Shown: piece by piece, positions 34,595 through 43,104 of the stretch
How positions within the stretch are numbered: the first letter of the stretch is position 1
Layout of the letters: the number at the start of each line of letters is the position of its first letter
Assembly: GCA_947500585.1 (NCBI GenBank)
Contig: CANMSN010000013.1
Span: forward strand, 1 to 64,000
DNA length: 64,000 nucleotides
Direction of reading: 5' to 3'
DNA from: an uncultured Flavobacteriaceae bacterium
GTDB lineage: Bacteria > Bacteroidota > Bacteroidia > Flavobacteriales > Flavobacteriaceae
Translations under genes and position numbers: made by a program
Notes under the pieces: generated by a model
Database searches by the model: none
The model's input: the letters and a program-made list of their open reading frames with translations, nothing else
What the model was told of the DNA's origin: nothing

Positions 34595-36061
34595 CTAATT
34601 AACTCTTTTAACAACCAAAGTATCTAAGTTTAACTTCAATTTTAGCCACTTCTCTAACTTTTCTTTATCCTTTTTTCTAACGGCTTCTTTTGCTAATGAA
34701 TCGACCCATTTTACTGAAAACACTGATATTGTATCCATTTTAGAAAAGTTGGAATTAATAACATTAGCATAAGAAAGCTGCTCAATGGTCTCATAATTTA
34801 TTTTAACCTCTTTGGCTAATTCTTCAAATGCAATATAACTTTTTTCAAGCTTTGAAAGTTGCAATACTTTGCTTTCTAAATAGGCGATTTTTTGCGTTTG
34901 AGATAGCAAATCTAAAGAATCACGAGTACGTAATTCTTCCATATATTTGAAATTGTCTAAGTTTTTAGATTTATTTTGGTTTATTTTAAGTTTAACATTT
35001 TCTAATGCACTGTAATCATTCATTCTACTTTCTAAGAGTCTAATAGTTTCATCTGAAATTTCATCTAAGCCAAACGTACTCAACTCAATTACAGAATCTT
35101 CTTCATCAGAGTACTTATAAACGACATTATTTTTTAAATAATCGTAATGTGGTAAAGTTTTCAATTCTTCCTTAACGAAAAGCCCAGCATCTCTTTTAAA
35201 ATTGCTCTCTTTTAAAACATTTATAAACGTCCAAACAGCAGGCACCATAACAATAATAGCAAGTAAGGTTGCCATCCTAGAAATAAACTGTCGCTTTTTA
35301 GAATTGACATACTTAAGCATGGGAAAACGCAAAACTTTCAAGACAATAAAAGTAGCCAAAGCAATAAATATGGTATTTATTGTAAACAAATACATAGCAC
35401 CACCAAAGTAAACCCAATTAGCTTTTGCTAATCCATAACCCGCAGTACAAAGCGGCGGCATTAATGCGGTTGCAATAGCCACACCAAAAATAACTGATGC
35501 AATGGTTCCTCGTTTAGTACGAGCAATAATTAATGCTAAACCACCAAAAAATGCAATTAAAACATCACGAATATCGGGTTGTACTCTACCTAAAAGTTCA
35601 GAAGTATCTTCACTTAACGGAAACAGCCAAAAGAATAGAAAAGCCGTTAATAAACTTAGTGCAATCATTGTTGCCAAGTTTATTAATGAACGTTTTAGTG
35701 TATCAATATCATTAATTGCTATAGATAAACCAACACCTAAAATTGGCCCCATAAGCGGTGAAATTAACATAGCCCCGATTACTACTGCTGTAGAATTAGC
35801 ATTTAACCCAATAGAAGCCACAAAAATAGAACAGATTAAAATCCAAGCTGTTGCGCCTTTAAAGGGAATATCTCCTTTTATAGCTTGAATAGTGGCATCT
35901 CTATCTGTATCATCTCGAAAATCCAATAATTCACTAAAAAAGACCTTAATACTTTTAAATAAGCCTTGAGCATCTTTTTTTACTGCTTCTTTAGATTTTT
36001 CTACAGCCTGCTCATTTTTCACATCTTCCTCTGAAAAATTGAATTTACTTTCTTCACTCAT
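34595..36061 (-). CDS. DUF389 (TIGR00341-type) membrane protein
   Basis: A 488-residue polytopic protein. After a soluble acidic head (residues 1-65) come about six membrane helices (about 70-275) with the DUF389 signature ATAWILICSIFVASIGLNANSTAVVIGAMLISPLMGPILG and LMPPLCTAGYGLA; the last 200 residues are a charged, coiled-coil-rich domain. The molecular activity is not known to me. It sits between manC (5-bp gap) and fkp (21 bp) as a co-transcribed gene, which may be by chance or may link it to envelope sugar metabolism. Confidence 0.88.
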   Translation of the reverse strand: MSEESKFNFSEEDVKNEQAVEKSKEAVKKDAQGLFKSIKVFFSELLDFRDDTDRDATIQAIKGDIPFKGATAWILICSIFVASIGLNANSTAVVIGAMLISPLMGPILGVGLSIAINDIDTLKRSLINLATMIALSLLTAFLFFWLFPLSEDTSELLGRVQPDIRDVLIAFFGGLALIIARTKRGTIASVIFGVAIATALMPPLCTAGYGLAKANWVYFGGAMYLFTINTIFIALATFIVLKVLRFPMLKYVNSKKRQFISRMATLLAIIVMVPAVWTFINVLKESNFKRDAGLFVKEELKTLPHYDYLKNNVVYKYSDEEDSVIELSTFGLDEISDETIRLLESRMNDYSALENVKLKINQNKSKNLDNFKYMEELRTRDSLDLLSQTQKIAYLESKVLQLSKLEKSYIAFEELAKEVKINYETIEQLSYANVINSNFSKMDTISVFSVKWVDSLAKEAVRKKDKEKLEKWLKLKLNLDTLVVKRVN

Positions 36062-36066
36062 AATTA

Positions 36067-37146
36067 TTAACCATATTGTTCTCCAAACTTATCTTTAACT
36101 TGTTGAAGTGTTTTCTTTATATCTTGCTCTTTTGTCTTAGGAAAGATAAGCAAAACTTCGTCTTTATCAACAATTATGTAATCTTTCAAACCATCAACAA
36201 CTACAATTTTGTCATTCTTGGTTCTTATCATATTACCTGATGCATCTTCGGCTAAAGTCCTAGAATTTACGACTGCGTTTCCATCTTTATCCTTATCTAA
36301 TTTATCATATAAACTACCCCAAGTTCCTAAATCGTTCCAATCAAACTCGGCAGCGATAACAGACACATTAGTTGATTTTTCCATGATGGCATAATCCACA
36401 GAAATATTTTCTGCTTTAGGATAATTTTCTTTTATAAAATGGCTTTCGGAATCGGTATTATAAGATGCTATTCCTGATTCAAAAAGTTCATATAGTTTAG
36501 GCTGATTTTTTTGAAAGGCTTCAATAACGCTTTTAGCACTCCACATAAAAATACCCGCATTCCATAAAAAATTACCTTGAGCAATAAACGCTTTAGCTGT
36601 TTCGTAATCTGGTTTTTCTCTAAATTGATTTACTGATTTTATTCTATCTGTAGAACTATCATCAAATTCAATATAACCATAACCTGTGTTTGGGAATGTT
36701 GGCTGAATACCTAAAGTCATTAAAGCATCGTTTTTCTCGCAAAACATGAAGGCTTCTTCAACATTCTTTGAAAAGGTAGCTTCGTCTTCAATCCAATGAT
36801 CACTTGGTGCTACAATCATGACTGCATCGGGGTTTTCCTTTTGAATTTTAAGTGACGCGTACAAAATACAAGGTGCTGTATTTCGCATTGCGGGTTCTAA
36901 AACCACTTGTTTTTGAGTCACTTCAGGAAGCTGCTCTAAAACCAAATCGTTATAACGCTCGTTTGTTAAAATATAAATATTTTCTTTTGGAATTAAATGC
37001 GCTAAACGGTGAAATGTTTTTTGGATAAGCGTATCTCCAGTACCTAACATATCATGAAATTGTTTTGGAAAATCTTGAGTGCTCACTGGCCAAAATCTAG
37101 ATCCTACACCGCCTGCCATTAAAATAGCATAATAATTTTTATTCAT
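36067..37146 (-). CDS. manC: Mannose-1-phosphate guanylyltransferase
   Basis: Makes GDP-mannose from mannose-1-phosphate and GTP. This 359-residue form lacks the phosphomannose isomerase domain found in longer bifunctional enzymes. It has the nucleotidyltransferase loop MAGGVGSRFWPVSTQDFPKQF near residues 11-31, VMIVAPSDHWI with the Asp, NTGYGYIEF, and FDWNDLGTWGSLY. It heads a three-gene unit with DUF389 and fkp on the minus strand, giving GDP-sugars for surface polysaccharide. Confidence 0.95.
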   Translation of the reverse strand: MNKNYYAILMAGGVGSRFWPVSTQDFPKQFHDMLGTGDTLIQKTFHRLAHLIPKENIYILTNERYNDLVLEQLPEVTQKQVVLEPAMRNTAPCILYASLKIQKENPDAVMIVAPSDHWIEDEATFSKNVEEAFMFCEKNDALMTLGIQPTFPNTGYGYIEFDDSSTDRIKSVNQFREKPDYETAKAFIAQGNFLWNAGIFMWSAKSVIEAFQKNQPKLYELFESGIASYNTDSESHFIKENYPKAENISVDYAIMEKSTNVSVIAAEFDWNDLGTWGSLYDKLDKDKDGNAVVNSRTLAEDASGNMIRTKNDKIVVVDGLKDYIIVDKDEVLLIFPKTKEQDIKKTLQQVKDKFGEQYG

Positions 37147-37170
37147 TTATTATATTTTTATTCTTTAAAA

Positions 37171-37196
37171 GATACCCTCCTACGAGGGTATGGAAT
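37171..37196 (-). terminator. Hairpin after the SprT-like gene, terminator or repeat
   Basis: ATACCCTC (37172-37179), CTAC loop, GAGGGTAT (37184-37191): a perfect 8-bp stem between the SprT-like gene and manC, followed on the minus strand by CTTTT. It fits a terminator of the first gene; its GC content is unlike its surroundings, so it may also be a dispersed palindromic repeat. Confidence 0.55.
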
Positions 37197-37795
37197 TATT
37201 GCTTCAATAATTCCACTTCTGCGTTTGGATTAAATAAATACAATCTACCTGTTTTAATTTCTATACATTCAAAACGTTTTACGCGCTTTTTCCCTCTTTT
37301 AAAAATCTTTCCATTGTATAATTTGAAATCACTGTCCAAAGGTACTTCAAAAATATAAGTTTTATCATTTGGTTCGTCAAACTGCTTTAAAGCTAAGGCT
37401 AATTGCGTATCTGTATCACTGGATGCTTTTGGGTTTTTAAAATGTTTTGCTAAAAGCGGTAATAAACTATTTGGGAAAATTTCTGGATTTAAAAAAGGCA
37501 ACATTAAATGCTGAAATGTTTGTTTCCACTCTATGCCATGAGGCTTTATAAACTTACCATAGGTTTTATAAGCTTCAAAATGAGCAATTTCGTGAATAAG
37601 TGTAATTAGAAAACGGTACTTATTCAGGTTTGAATTTATAGTTATTTGATGTTTACCATTTGGTAAGCGCATATAATCACCATGACGGGTTTTACGTTCC
37701 TTTTTAACTTTTACTAATAAATTATCATGTTCTAAAAGATTTAAAACTTGGGAATTGGCACTTTCAGGAATATAGTTTTGAAGTTGATTTTGCAT
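37196..37795 (-). CDS. SprT-like zinc-binding domain protein
   Basis: A 199-residue cytoplasmic protein with an HExxH-type site HEIAHFEAYKTYGKFIKPHG (around residue 68), where the third His lies in PHG, as in SprT-like domains. The C-terminal part (FKRGKKRVKRFECIEIKTGRLYLFNPNAEV) replaces the usual four-Cys zinc ribbon: only one Cys is present, so the zinc ribbon seems lost. SprT domains of other groups act in protein-DNA crosslink repair; here the role is unknown. A hairpin separates it from manC. Confidence 0.85.
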   Translation of the reverse strand: MQNQLQNYIPESANSQVLNLLEHDNLLVKVKKERKTRHGDYMRLPNGKHQITINSNLNKYRFLITLIHEIAHFEAYKTYGKFIKPHGIEWKQTFQHLMLPFLNPEIFPNSLLPLLAKHFKNPKASSDTDTQLALALKQFDEPNDKTYIFEVPLDSDFKLYNGKIFKRGKKRVKRFECIEIKTGRLYLFNPNAEVELLKQ

Positions 37796-37855
37796 TACTA
37801 CTAAAATAAAGAAATCTTTACACCTATCGTTACATTTAAAAAAAGATTAATGTGT

Positions 37856-38539
37856 TCAGGGTGTAGAATTAGAAACCTGCAACAACTTTCCGTTGTAATA
37901 TTTATTACCAGTAAGCGAAAAATCAAAAATATACTGTGCCATTTCTAAAGCGGTTATCGGTGCTTGATATCCTGGAAACGCTTCTTCAAGCATTTCGGTT
38001 TGTACTGCCCCAAGTGCTAAAACATTAAATGAAATTCCTGAATCTTTATATTCTTCAGCTAATAATTCTGTTAAAGTTATTACTGCTGCCTTACTAGAAC
38101 TGTAGGCTGCTAATCCTGGGAATTTCATACTACCTTGTACGCCTCCCATGGAACTTATTGTAACTACATGACTTTGTTTTTTCATAAAAGGAAGAACAAT
38201 CCTAGTTAATTCTGAAACCCCATAAACATTGGTTTTATAAACGTGCTCAAAATCTTCAAAAGTAGTTTCAGCAAATGGCTTATTTAATAAAGTCCCAGCA
38301 TTATTAATTAAAACATCAACATATTGCCATTCTGAATTAATGAAATCTTCTACTTTTTTATAGGCTTCGTTATCATTCAAATCAAAAGAAAAACAGGTAA
38401 CGTTTTCTAAATTTAATTTTTCAATTGGCTTTTCATTTCGCGAAAGCGCAAGAACTTTATGTCCTGATTTTGCAAATAATTTTACTAACTCAAACCCAAT
38501 ACCTCTGCTAGTTCCTGTAATTATTATGTTTTTACTCAT
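37856..38539 (-). CDS. SDR family oxidoreductase
   Basis: A 227-residue classical short-chain dehydrogenase with NAD(P) loop GTSRGIGFE at residues 8-16, INNAG, the catalytic Ser in ISSMGG and YxxxK in YSSSKAAVI, so it should be active. It most likely uses NADP(H), given the Arg after the Gly loop. The substrate is not predictable. Its start overlaps the end of the upstream M28 peptidase gene by 8 nt, so the two are co-translated. Confidence 0.9.
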   Translation of the reverse strand: MSKNIIITGTSRGIGFELVKLFAKSGHKVLALSRNEKPIEKLNLENVTCFSFDLNDNEAYKKVEDFINSEWQYVDVLINNAGTLLNKPFAETTFEDFEHVYKTNVYGVSELTRIVLPFMKKQSHVVTISSMGGVQGSMKFPGLAAYSSSKAAVITLTELLAEEYKDSGISFNVLALGAVQTEMLEEAFPGYQAPITALEMAQYIFDFSLTGNKYYNGKLLQVSNSTP

Positions 38540-39563
38540 CGTTCATTTTTATTTCCTTTGTTGGTGTATTAATCATACCTTCAAGTGCTGGAGCCATTTT
38601 AATAATAAAGCTTAGCATGTGATCGTAGTCCATTTTATCGGCCTCATCATCCACATGGTGATAATAATCAAAATTAGTGAAATCGAAAGTAGAAATAGCA
38701 TGAGCTGGAACATTAAATGCATTATAGAACGGGTAATTATCTGAACGCTGAAACAAGTTAAATTCTTTAGCTTTTGGAAAAAACCCTATAATTTCCGTTT
38801 CGCCATATTCATTTAGTTTTTTAGCCATGTTAGATTTTCCATAGCCTGTCATATAAGCCATAATTTCGCTTTCGGCTCTTGGCACACCAATCATCTCAAA
38901 ATTAATCATAGTATATAAATCAATATCATCTTTTTTAAGTCGTTCTGCTAAATGTCCTGAGCCTTTTAACTCCATTTCTTCTGCAGAATATAATGTAAAT
39001 AACACACTCCTTTTATTGGTTTTAGTTTTTGAAAAGTATTTTGCCCATTCCATAACAGCCACAGTTCCTGAAGCATCATCGTTAGCTCCATTAGCAATAC
39101 TATCGCCATTGACTTCCTTTGCGGTTCCAATATGGTCATAATGTGCTCCGAGAATAACAAACTCATTTTTTAATTTTGGGTCGTTCCCTTCTAGATAGCC
39201 AACTACGTTGTAGCCATCAATTTCCTTTACATTAAAGCTATCTCTATACGTTTTAAAATAAGGCTTAATATTATACTTTTTGAAAAACTCTTCTATATAA
39301 ACAGCTGCTTTTTCAATACCTTTTGTTCCCGTATTTCTTCCTTCTAAAGCATCAGAAGCCAGATAGTCTAGATGCATTTTTATACTTTCTTTAGATATAA
39401 TTTGTTTTACATTTTCTAAAGTGTAAGGCACTACAATAGACTTTACTTGCTCAACAGCTTTATTATTACTTATTTTTGGAGGTTTGCTCTGTTTTGTGTT
39501 TTTTATTGTAGAACAAGAAACCAATACCATTAAAATTAAAAGTGCTTTTATTAAGTTTTTCAT
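38532..39563 (-). CDS. M28 family metallopeptidase, lipoprotein
   Basis: A 343-residue aminopeptidase-type protein. The N-terminus is a lipoprotein signal (ALLILMVLVSCSTIKN; Cys17), so it is anchored in the envelope. The zinc site of M28 is present: FVILGAHYDHIGT with His, ANDDASGTVAVME with Asp, and LYSAEEMELKGSGHLAE with the catalytic Glu; FDYYHHVDDEADKM holds the last His. It would release amino acids from peptides in the periplasm or at the outer membrane. It is joined to the SDR gene by an 8-nt overlap. Confidence 0.93.
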   Translation of the reverse strand: MKNLIKALLILMVLVSCSTIKNTKQSKPPKISNNKAVEQVKSIVVPYTLENVKQIISKESIKMHLDYLASDALEGRNTGTKGIEKAAVYIEEFFKKYNIKPYFKTYRDSFNVKEIDGYNVVGYLEGNDPKLKNEFVILGAHYDHIGTAKEVNGDSIANGANDDASGTVAVMEWAKYFSKTKTNKRSVLFTLYSAEEMELKGSGHLAERLKKDDIDLYTMINFEMIGVPRAESEIMAYMTGYGKSNMAKKLNEYGETEIIGFFPKAKEFNLFQRSDNYPFYNAFNVPAHAISTFDFTNFDYYHHVDDEADKMDYDHMLSFIIKMAPALEGMINTPTKEIKMNDE

Positions 39564-39596
39564 TTAGTATTATAGTTGAAATGAAAACTAAAGATA

Positions 39597-39635
39597 AAAA
39601 AAACCTGCTTCAAACAAATGAAACAGGTTTTTAAT
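39597..39635. terminator. Terminator of the pdh genes (can act both ways)
   Basis: AAAACCTG-C-TTC and GAA-A-CAGGTTTT form a long stem with one mismatch and an 8-nt loop; on the minus strand it ends in a run of eight Ts. It lies about 40 nt after the pdhC stop, and A/T runs on both sides let it work on either strand. Confidence 0.65.
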
Positions 39636-39647
39636 TTTATAATAAGA

Positions 39648-39666
39648 TCCTGAAACAAGTTCAGGA
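39648..39666. repeat. Short palindrome TCCTGAA-ACAAG-TTCAGGA
   Basis: A 7-bp perfect stem with 5-nt loop directly after the pdhC stop. Its wording (GATCCTGAAACAAGTTCAGGA) is like an intergenic palindrome that I recall from several flavobacterial genomes. Only one copy is in this window, so the repeat call is tentative. Confidence 0.4.
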
Positions 39667-39673
39667 AGATAAA

Positions 39674-41305
39674 CTATACCAACATCGTCACAGGATTCTC
39701 AATATAACCTTTCAATGTTTGAAGGAATTGAGCTCCTGTGGCACCATCAACCGTTCTATGATCACAGGCCAGAGATAACTTCATGGTATTTCCAATCACA
39801 ATCTGTCCGTTTTTAACCACTGGCTTTTCAACTATGTTTCCAACAGATAGAATCGCAGAATTTGGTTGGTTAATTATAGATGTAAATGTATCTATACCAA
39901 ACATACCTAAGTTAGAAACTGTGAAAGTACTACCCTGCATTTCGTCTGGCGTTAGTTTTTTATTTCTAGCTTTTCCAGCCAAATCTTTAACTGCAGCTCC
40001 AATTTGTGGTAATGTTTGCTCGTTTGCAAAACGTACTACTGGCACAACTAATCCGTCTGGAACTGCTACTGCAACTCCTATATGTACATGATTATTCAGA
40101 CGCATTTTATCAGCAAACCATTGTGAATTTACTTGTGGATGTTGTTTTAAAGCTAACGCACAAGCTTTCACAACAATATCGTTATACGAAATCTTAGTAT
40201 CTGGAATTGAATTAAACTGAGTACGGAATGCTATAGCATTTTCCATATCAAACTCAACACTTAAATAATAATGTGGCGCCGAAAACTTAGAATTTGTTAA
40301 TGCTTTTGCAATAGCTTTACGCATTTGCGAATTATCAACTTCATCGAAATCTTCCTGACCTGAAGGCACAAATTTACCAACCGATGCTGCTCCTGCAGCT
40401 GGTTCATAATTTTCTATATCACGCTTAACTATACGTCCGTTTTCTCCAGAACCTTGAACTTTAACCAAATTAATACCTTTCTCTTCTGCTAATTTTTTAG
40501 CAAGTGGAGACACATATAAACGTCCGTTTTCTGTTACAGGTGTTGGCGAAGGCGCACTTGTTTTTGGTGATGAAGAAGTCGTAGCTTTTGGTGCTTCTTT
40601 TTTAGCTTCAGTTTTTGGAGCCTCATCTTTTTTAGCTGGTGCTGATGCTGTAGAGAAACTTGAAGCAACTCCTGAAACATCTGTACCTTTAGGACCAATA
40701 ATAGCTAATAATGCATCTACTTTTGCAGATTCACCTTCTTGCAACCCTATTTCTAATAGCGTACCTGATTGGAATGATTCAAATTCCATAGTCGCCTTAT
40801 CTGTTTCAATTTCAGCTAGAATATCGCCTTCTTCAACGGTATCACCAACTTTTTTTAACCAAGTGGCCACAGTCCCTTCTTCCATAGTATCACTTAAACG
40901 TGGCATAGTAACCACTATAACACCTTCTGGGAGTTTGACTTCGCTCACTACCCCTTCATCTTTAGACTCTTCGGTTGTGCTCTGAATGACATCTTCTTTC
41001 TTTTCTTCTTCTTTTGCTTCAGCTGAAGTATTTCCGCTGCCGTTTAACAACCCAGAAATATCCTCACCTTCGTCTCCTATTATGGCTAAAAGCTCATCAA
41101 CTTTAGTCGTTTCACCTTCTTGAACACCAATATGAAGTAATGTACCTTCATTAAAAGATTCAAACTCCATGGTGGCTTTATCAGTTTCAATTTCAGCTAA
41201 AATATCACCTTCTTCAATCTTATCTCCTACTTTTTTTAACCAAGCAGCAACGGTTCCTTCTTCCATGGTGTCGCTTAAACGCGGCATATTTACTACTATT
41301 GCCAT
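39674..41305 (-). CDS. pdhC: Pyruvate dehydrogenase E2 component (dihydrolipoamide acetyltransferase)
   Basis: Core of the pyruvate dehydrogenase complex; transfers the acetyl group to CoA. At 543 residues it has two lipoyl domains with lipoyl lysines K43 and K170, both in the same ETDKATMEFESF setting. These are followed by an Ala/Pro/Lys-rich linker, a peripheral-subunit-binding domain (about 273-308, YVSPLAKKLAEEKGINL) and the acyltransferase domain with His516 in DHRTVDGATGAQF. It lies 3 nt behind pdhA. The E1 beta subunit is not in the window, so that gene is elsewhere. Confidence 0.95.
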   Translation of the reverse strand: MAIVVNMPRLSDTMEEGTVAAWLKKVGDKIEEGDILAEIETDKATMEFESFNEGTLLHIGVQEGETTKVDELLAIIGDEGEDISGLLNGSGNTSAEAKEEEKKEDVIQSTTEESKDEGVVSEVKLPEGVIVVTMPRLSDTMEEGTVATWLKKVGDTVEEGDILAEIETDKATMEFESFQSGTLLEIGLQEGESAKVDALLAIIGPKGTDVSGVASSFSTASAPAKKDEAPKTEAKKEAPKATTSSSPKTSAPSPTPVTENGRLYVSPLAKKLAEEKGINLVKVQGSGENGRIVKRDIENYEPAAGAASVGKFVPSGQEDFDEVDNSQMRKAIAKALTNSKFSAPHYYLSVEFDMENAIAFRTQFNSIPDTKISYNDIVVKACALALKQHPQVNSQWFADKMRLNNHVHIGVAVAVPDGLVVPVVRFANEQTLPQIGAAVKDLAGKARNKKLTPDEMQGSTFTVSNLGMFGIDTFTSIINQPNSAILSVGNIVEKPVVKNGQIVIGNTMKLSLACDHRTVDGATGAQFLQTLKGYIENPVTMLV

Positions 41306-41308
41306 ATC

Positions 41309-42307
41309 TTATAATTTGTGTGGTATAAATGGATAATCTTCTTGCTCATAAACCATATCGTAAAGCTGTTGTGTTTCTGGGTATGGAGATTCATCTGCAA
41401 ATTTTTCACATTCAGAAACTAATTTTTTTACACGTTTATCAATAACTTTAATATCGTCTTCTGTAGCATATTTCTTTTCAAGAATAACATCTTTTACTTG
41501 CGTAATAGGATCTATTTTCTTGTATTCTTCAACCTCATCTTTGGTTCTATAATGTTGAGCATCACTCATTGAGTGTCCTCTATAACGATACGTTTTCAAC
41601 TCTAAAAAAGTTGGTCCATCACCACGACGCGCACGTTGAATAGCTTCATCAAAAGCTTCAGCAACTTTAACAGGATTCATACCATCTACTGGTCCGCAAG
41701 GCATTTCATAACCTTTTCCTAATTTCCAAATATCAGTATGATTCGCTGTTCGTGCAACTGATGTTCCCATCGCATATCCATTATTCTCACAAACGAATAC
41801 AACTGGTAAGTTCCACAACATTGCTAAGTTAAATGTTTCATGCAAAGATCCTTGTCTTGCAGCACCATCACCAAAACAGCATAAAGTTACAGCATCAACA
41901 CCATGATATTTATCACCAAAAGCAATACCTGCTCCTAGAGGAATTTGTCCCCCTACAATACCATGACCTCCGTAAAAGCGATGTTCTTTAGAAAATATAT
42001 GCATTGAGCCACCCATCCCATTAGATGTTCCGGTAACCTTTCCAAATAATTCTGCCATTACGCGTTTAGGATCTACACCCATCCCTATGGGTTGTACATG
42101 ATTTCTGTAAGCAGTAATCATTTTATCCTTTGTCAAATCCATAGCGTGTAAAGCACCAGCTAAAACAGCTTCTTGACCATTATACAAGTGAAGAAATCCT
42201 CTTACTTTTTGTTGTATGTAAACTGCGGCAAGTTTATCCTCAAACTTTCTCCAAAACAACATATCTTCATACCACTTTAGGTATGTTTCTTTAGTGATTT
42301 TTTGCAT
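41309..42307 (-). CDS. pdhA: Pyruvate dehydrogenase E1 component, alpha subunit
   Basis: Thiamine-diphosphate subunit of the E1 decarboxylase, 332 residues. The ThDP motif GDGAARQGSLHETFNLAMLWNLPVVFVCENN is intact (about residues 147-177), GMGGSMHIFSKEHRFYGGHGIVGGQIPLGAG precedes it, and YRYRGHSMSDAQHYRTKDEV with the regulatory-site serine is present. It is the first gene of pdhA-pdhC, driven by a well-formed TTG-N18-TACTTTTG promoter. Its beta subunit must be coded elsewhere. Confidence 0.95.
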   Translation of the reverse strand: MQKITKETYLKWYEDMLFWRKFEDKLAAVYIQQKVRGFLHLYNGQEAVLAGALHAMDLTKDKMITAYRNHVQPIGMGVDPKRVMAELFGKVTGTSNGMGGSMHIFSKEHRFYGGHGIVGGQIPLGAGIAFGDKYHGVDAVTLCCFGDGAARQGSLHETFNLAMLWNLPVVFVCENNGYAMGTSVARTANHTDIWKLGKGYEMPCGPVDGMNPVKVAEAFDEAIQRARRGDGPTFLELKTYRYRGHSMSDAQHYRTKDEVEEYKKIDPITQVKDVILEKKYATEDDIKVIDKRVKKLVSECEKFADESPYPETQQLYDMVYEQEDYPFIPHKL

Positions 42308-42350
42308 CGACTAATATTAGTTTTATACTAGATTTTACTTAAGCGAAATA

Positions 42351-42379
42351 CAAAAGTAACACATTGATTGGTATTGCAA
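42351..42379 (-). promoter_or_regulatory. Promoter of pdhA-pdhC
   Basis: On the minus strand TTG (42377-42379), an 18-nt spacer and TACTTTTG (42351-42358) fit the Bacteroidota promoter, giving a leader of about 40 nt. The remaining bases up to the cdd stop at 42532 hold no gene and no clear hairpin. Confidence 0.7.
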
Positions 42380-42531
42380 AAATGGAAATAGCTTAAAGTA
42401 AAAAAAATATGAAAAAAAAGGTCAAATATCTATCCTTTGTTGATTTGATAATTTTCAATTAGGAATTTTAAAGTTTTTGAATGTCATTTTTACGGAAACA
42501 AAATTTGAACAGAAATTATAATAAATTTCGA

Positions 42532-43014
42532 TTAAAGCACTGATTTATCAAAAACCAATGGTAATAAATTAGATAATGAATGCGATTTAACAACTTTACC
42601 TGTTTCACCCATAAAATAAATTTCTATGGGTTCTTTCTGTTTTATTTCGTACTCAGCAATGGCTTGTCTACAAGCCCCACACGGTGGGATAGGTGTTGTT
42701 GTAAGTTTGTTTTTAGAACCTGCAGAAATGACCATTTTTAAAACTTTAGCATTTGGATATTGAGAAACTGCATAATAAATGGCTGTTCGCTCTGCACACA
42801 GTCCTGAAGGGTAAGATGCATTCTCTTGATTATTTCCTGTTACTATTTCGTCGTTATCTAAAAGCAGTGCAGCTCCAACATGAAATTTTGAATAAGGCGC
42901 ATATGCATTATCTCTGGCCTTAAATGCTTTTTGCATTAATGAAACAACATCTTCTGGAAGTTCGTCTAAGCTTTCGTAAACATGTAATTTAGATTCTATT
43001 ATTACTTCCTTCAT
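42532..43014 (-). CDS. cdd: Cytidine deaminase
   Basis: Deaminates cytidine and deoxycytidine to uridine and deoxyuridine (pyrimidine salvage). This is a 160-residue tetrameric-type enzyme with zinc site GLCAERTAIYYA and PPCGACRQAIAEY (one Cys, then two Cys), and substrate loop FHVGAALLLDN. A TTG at 43050 is in frame, but the ATG at 43014 gives a normal start (MKEVIIESKLHVYE). It lies behind porV, separated by a strong terminator, and so has its own expression. Confidence 0.94.
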   Translation of the reverse strand: MKEVIIESKLHVYESLDELPEDVVSLMQKAFKARDNAYAPYSKFHVGAALLLDNDEIVTGNNQENASYPSGLCAERTAIYYAVSQYPNAKVLKMVISAGSKNKLTTTPIPPCGACRQAIAEYEIKQKEPIEIYFMGETGKVVKSHSLSNLLPLVFDKSVL

Positions 43015-43050
43015 AAAATGATTTTGGTTATAAAAATCTAATGTAAACAA

Positions 43051-43081
43051 AAAAACTATTGTTCTGGGAACAATAGTTTTT
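43051..43081 (-). terminator. Terminator of porV
   Basis: A 14-bp perfect stem (AAAAACTATTGTTC at 43051-43064 with 43068-43081) and 3-nt loop lies 23 nt after the porV stop; it ends in Ts on both strands. It separates porV from cdd. Confidence 0.85.
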
Positions 43082-43104
43082 AATATTATTTATTTAAACT
43101 AAGT

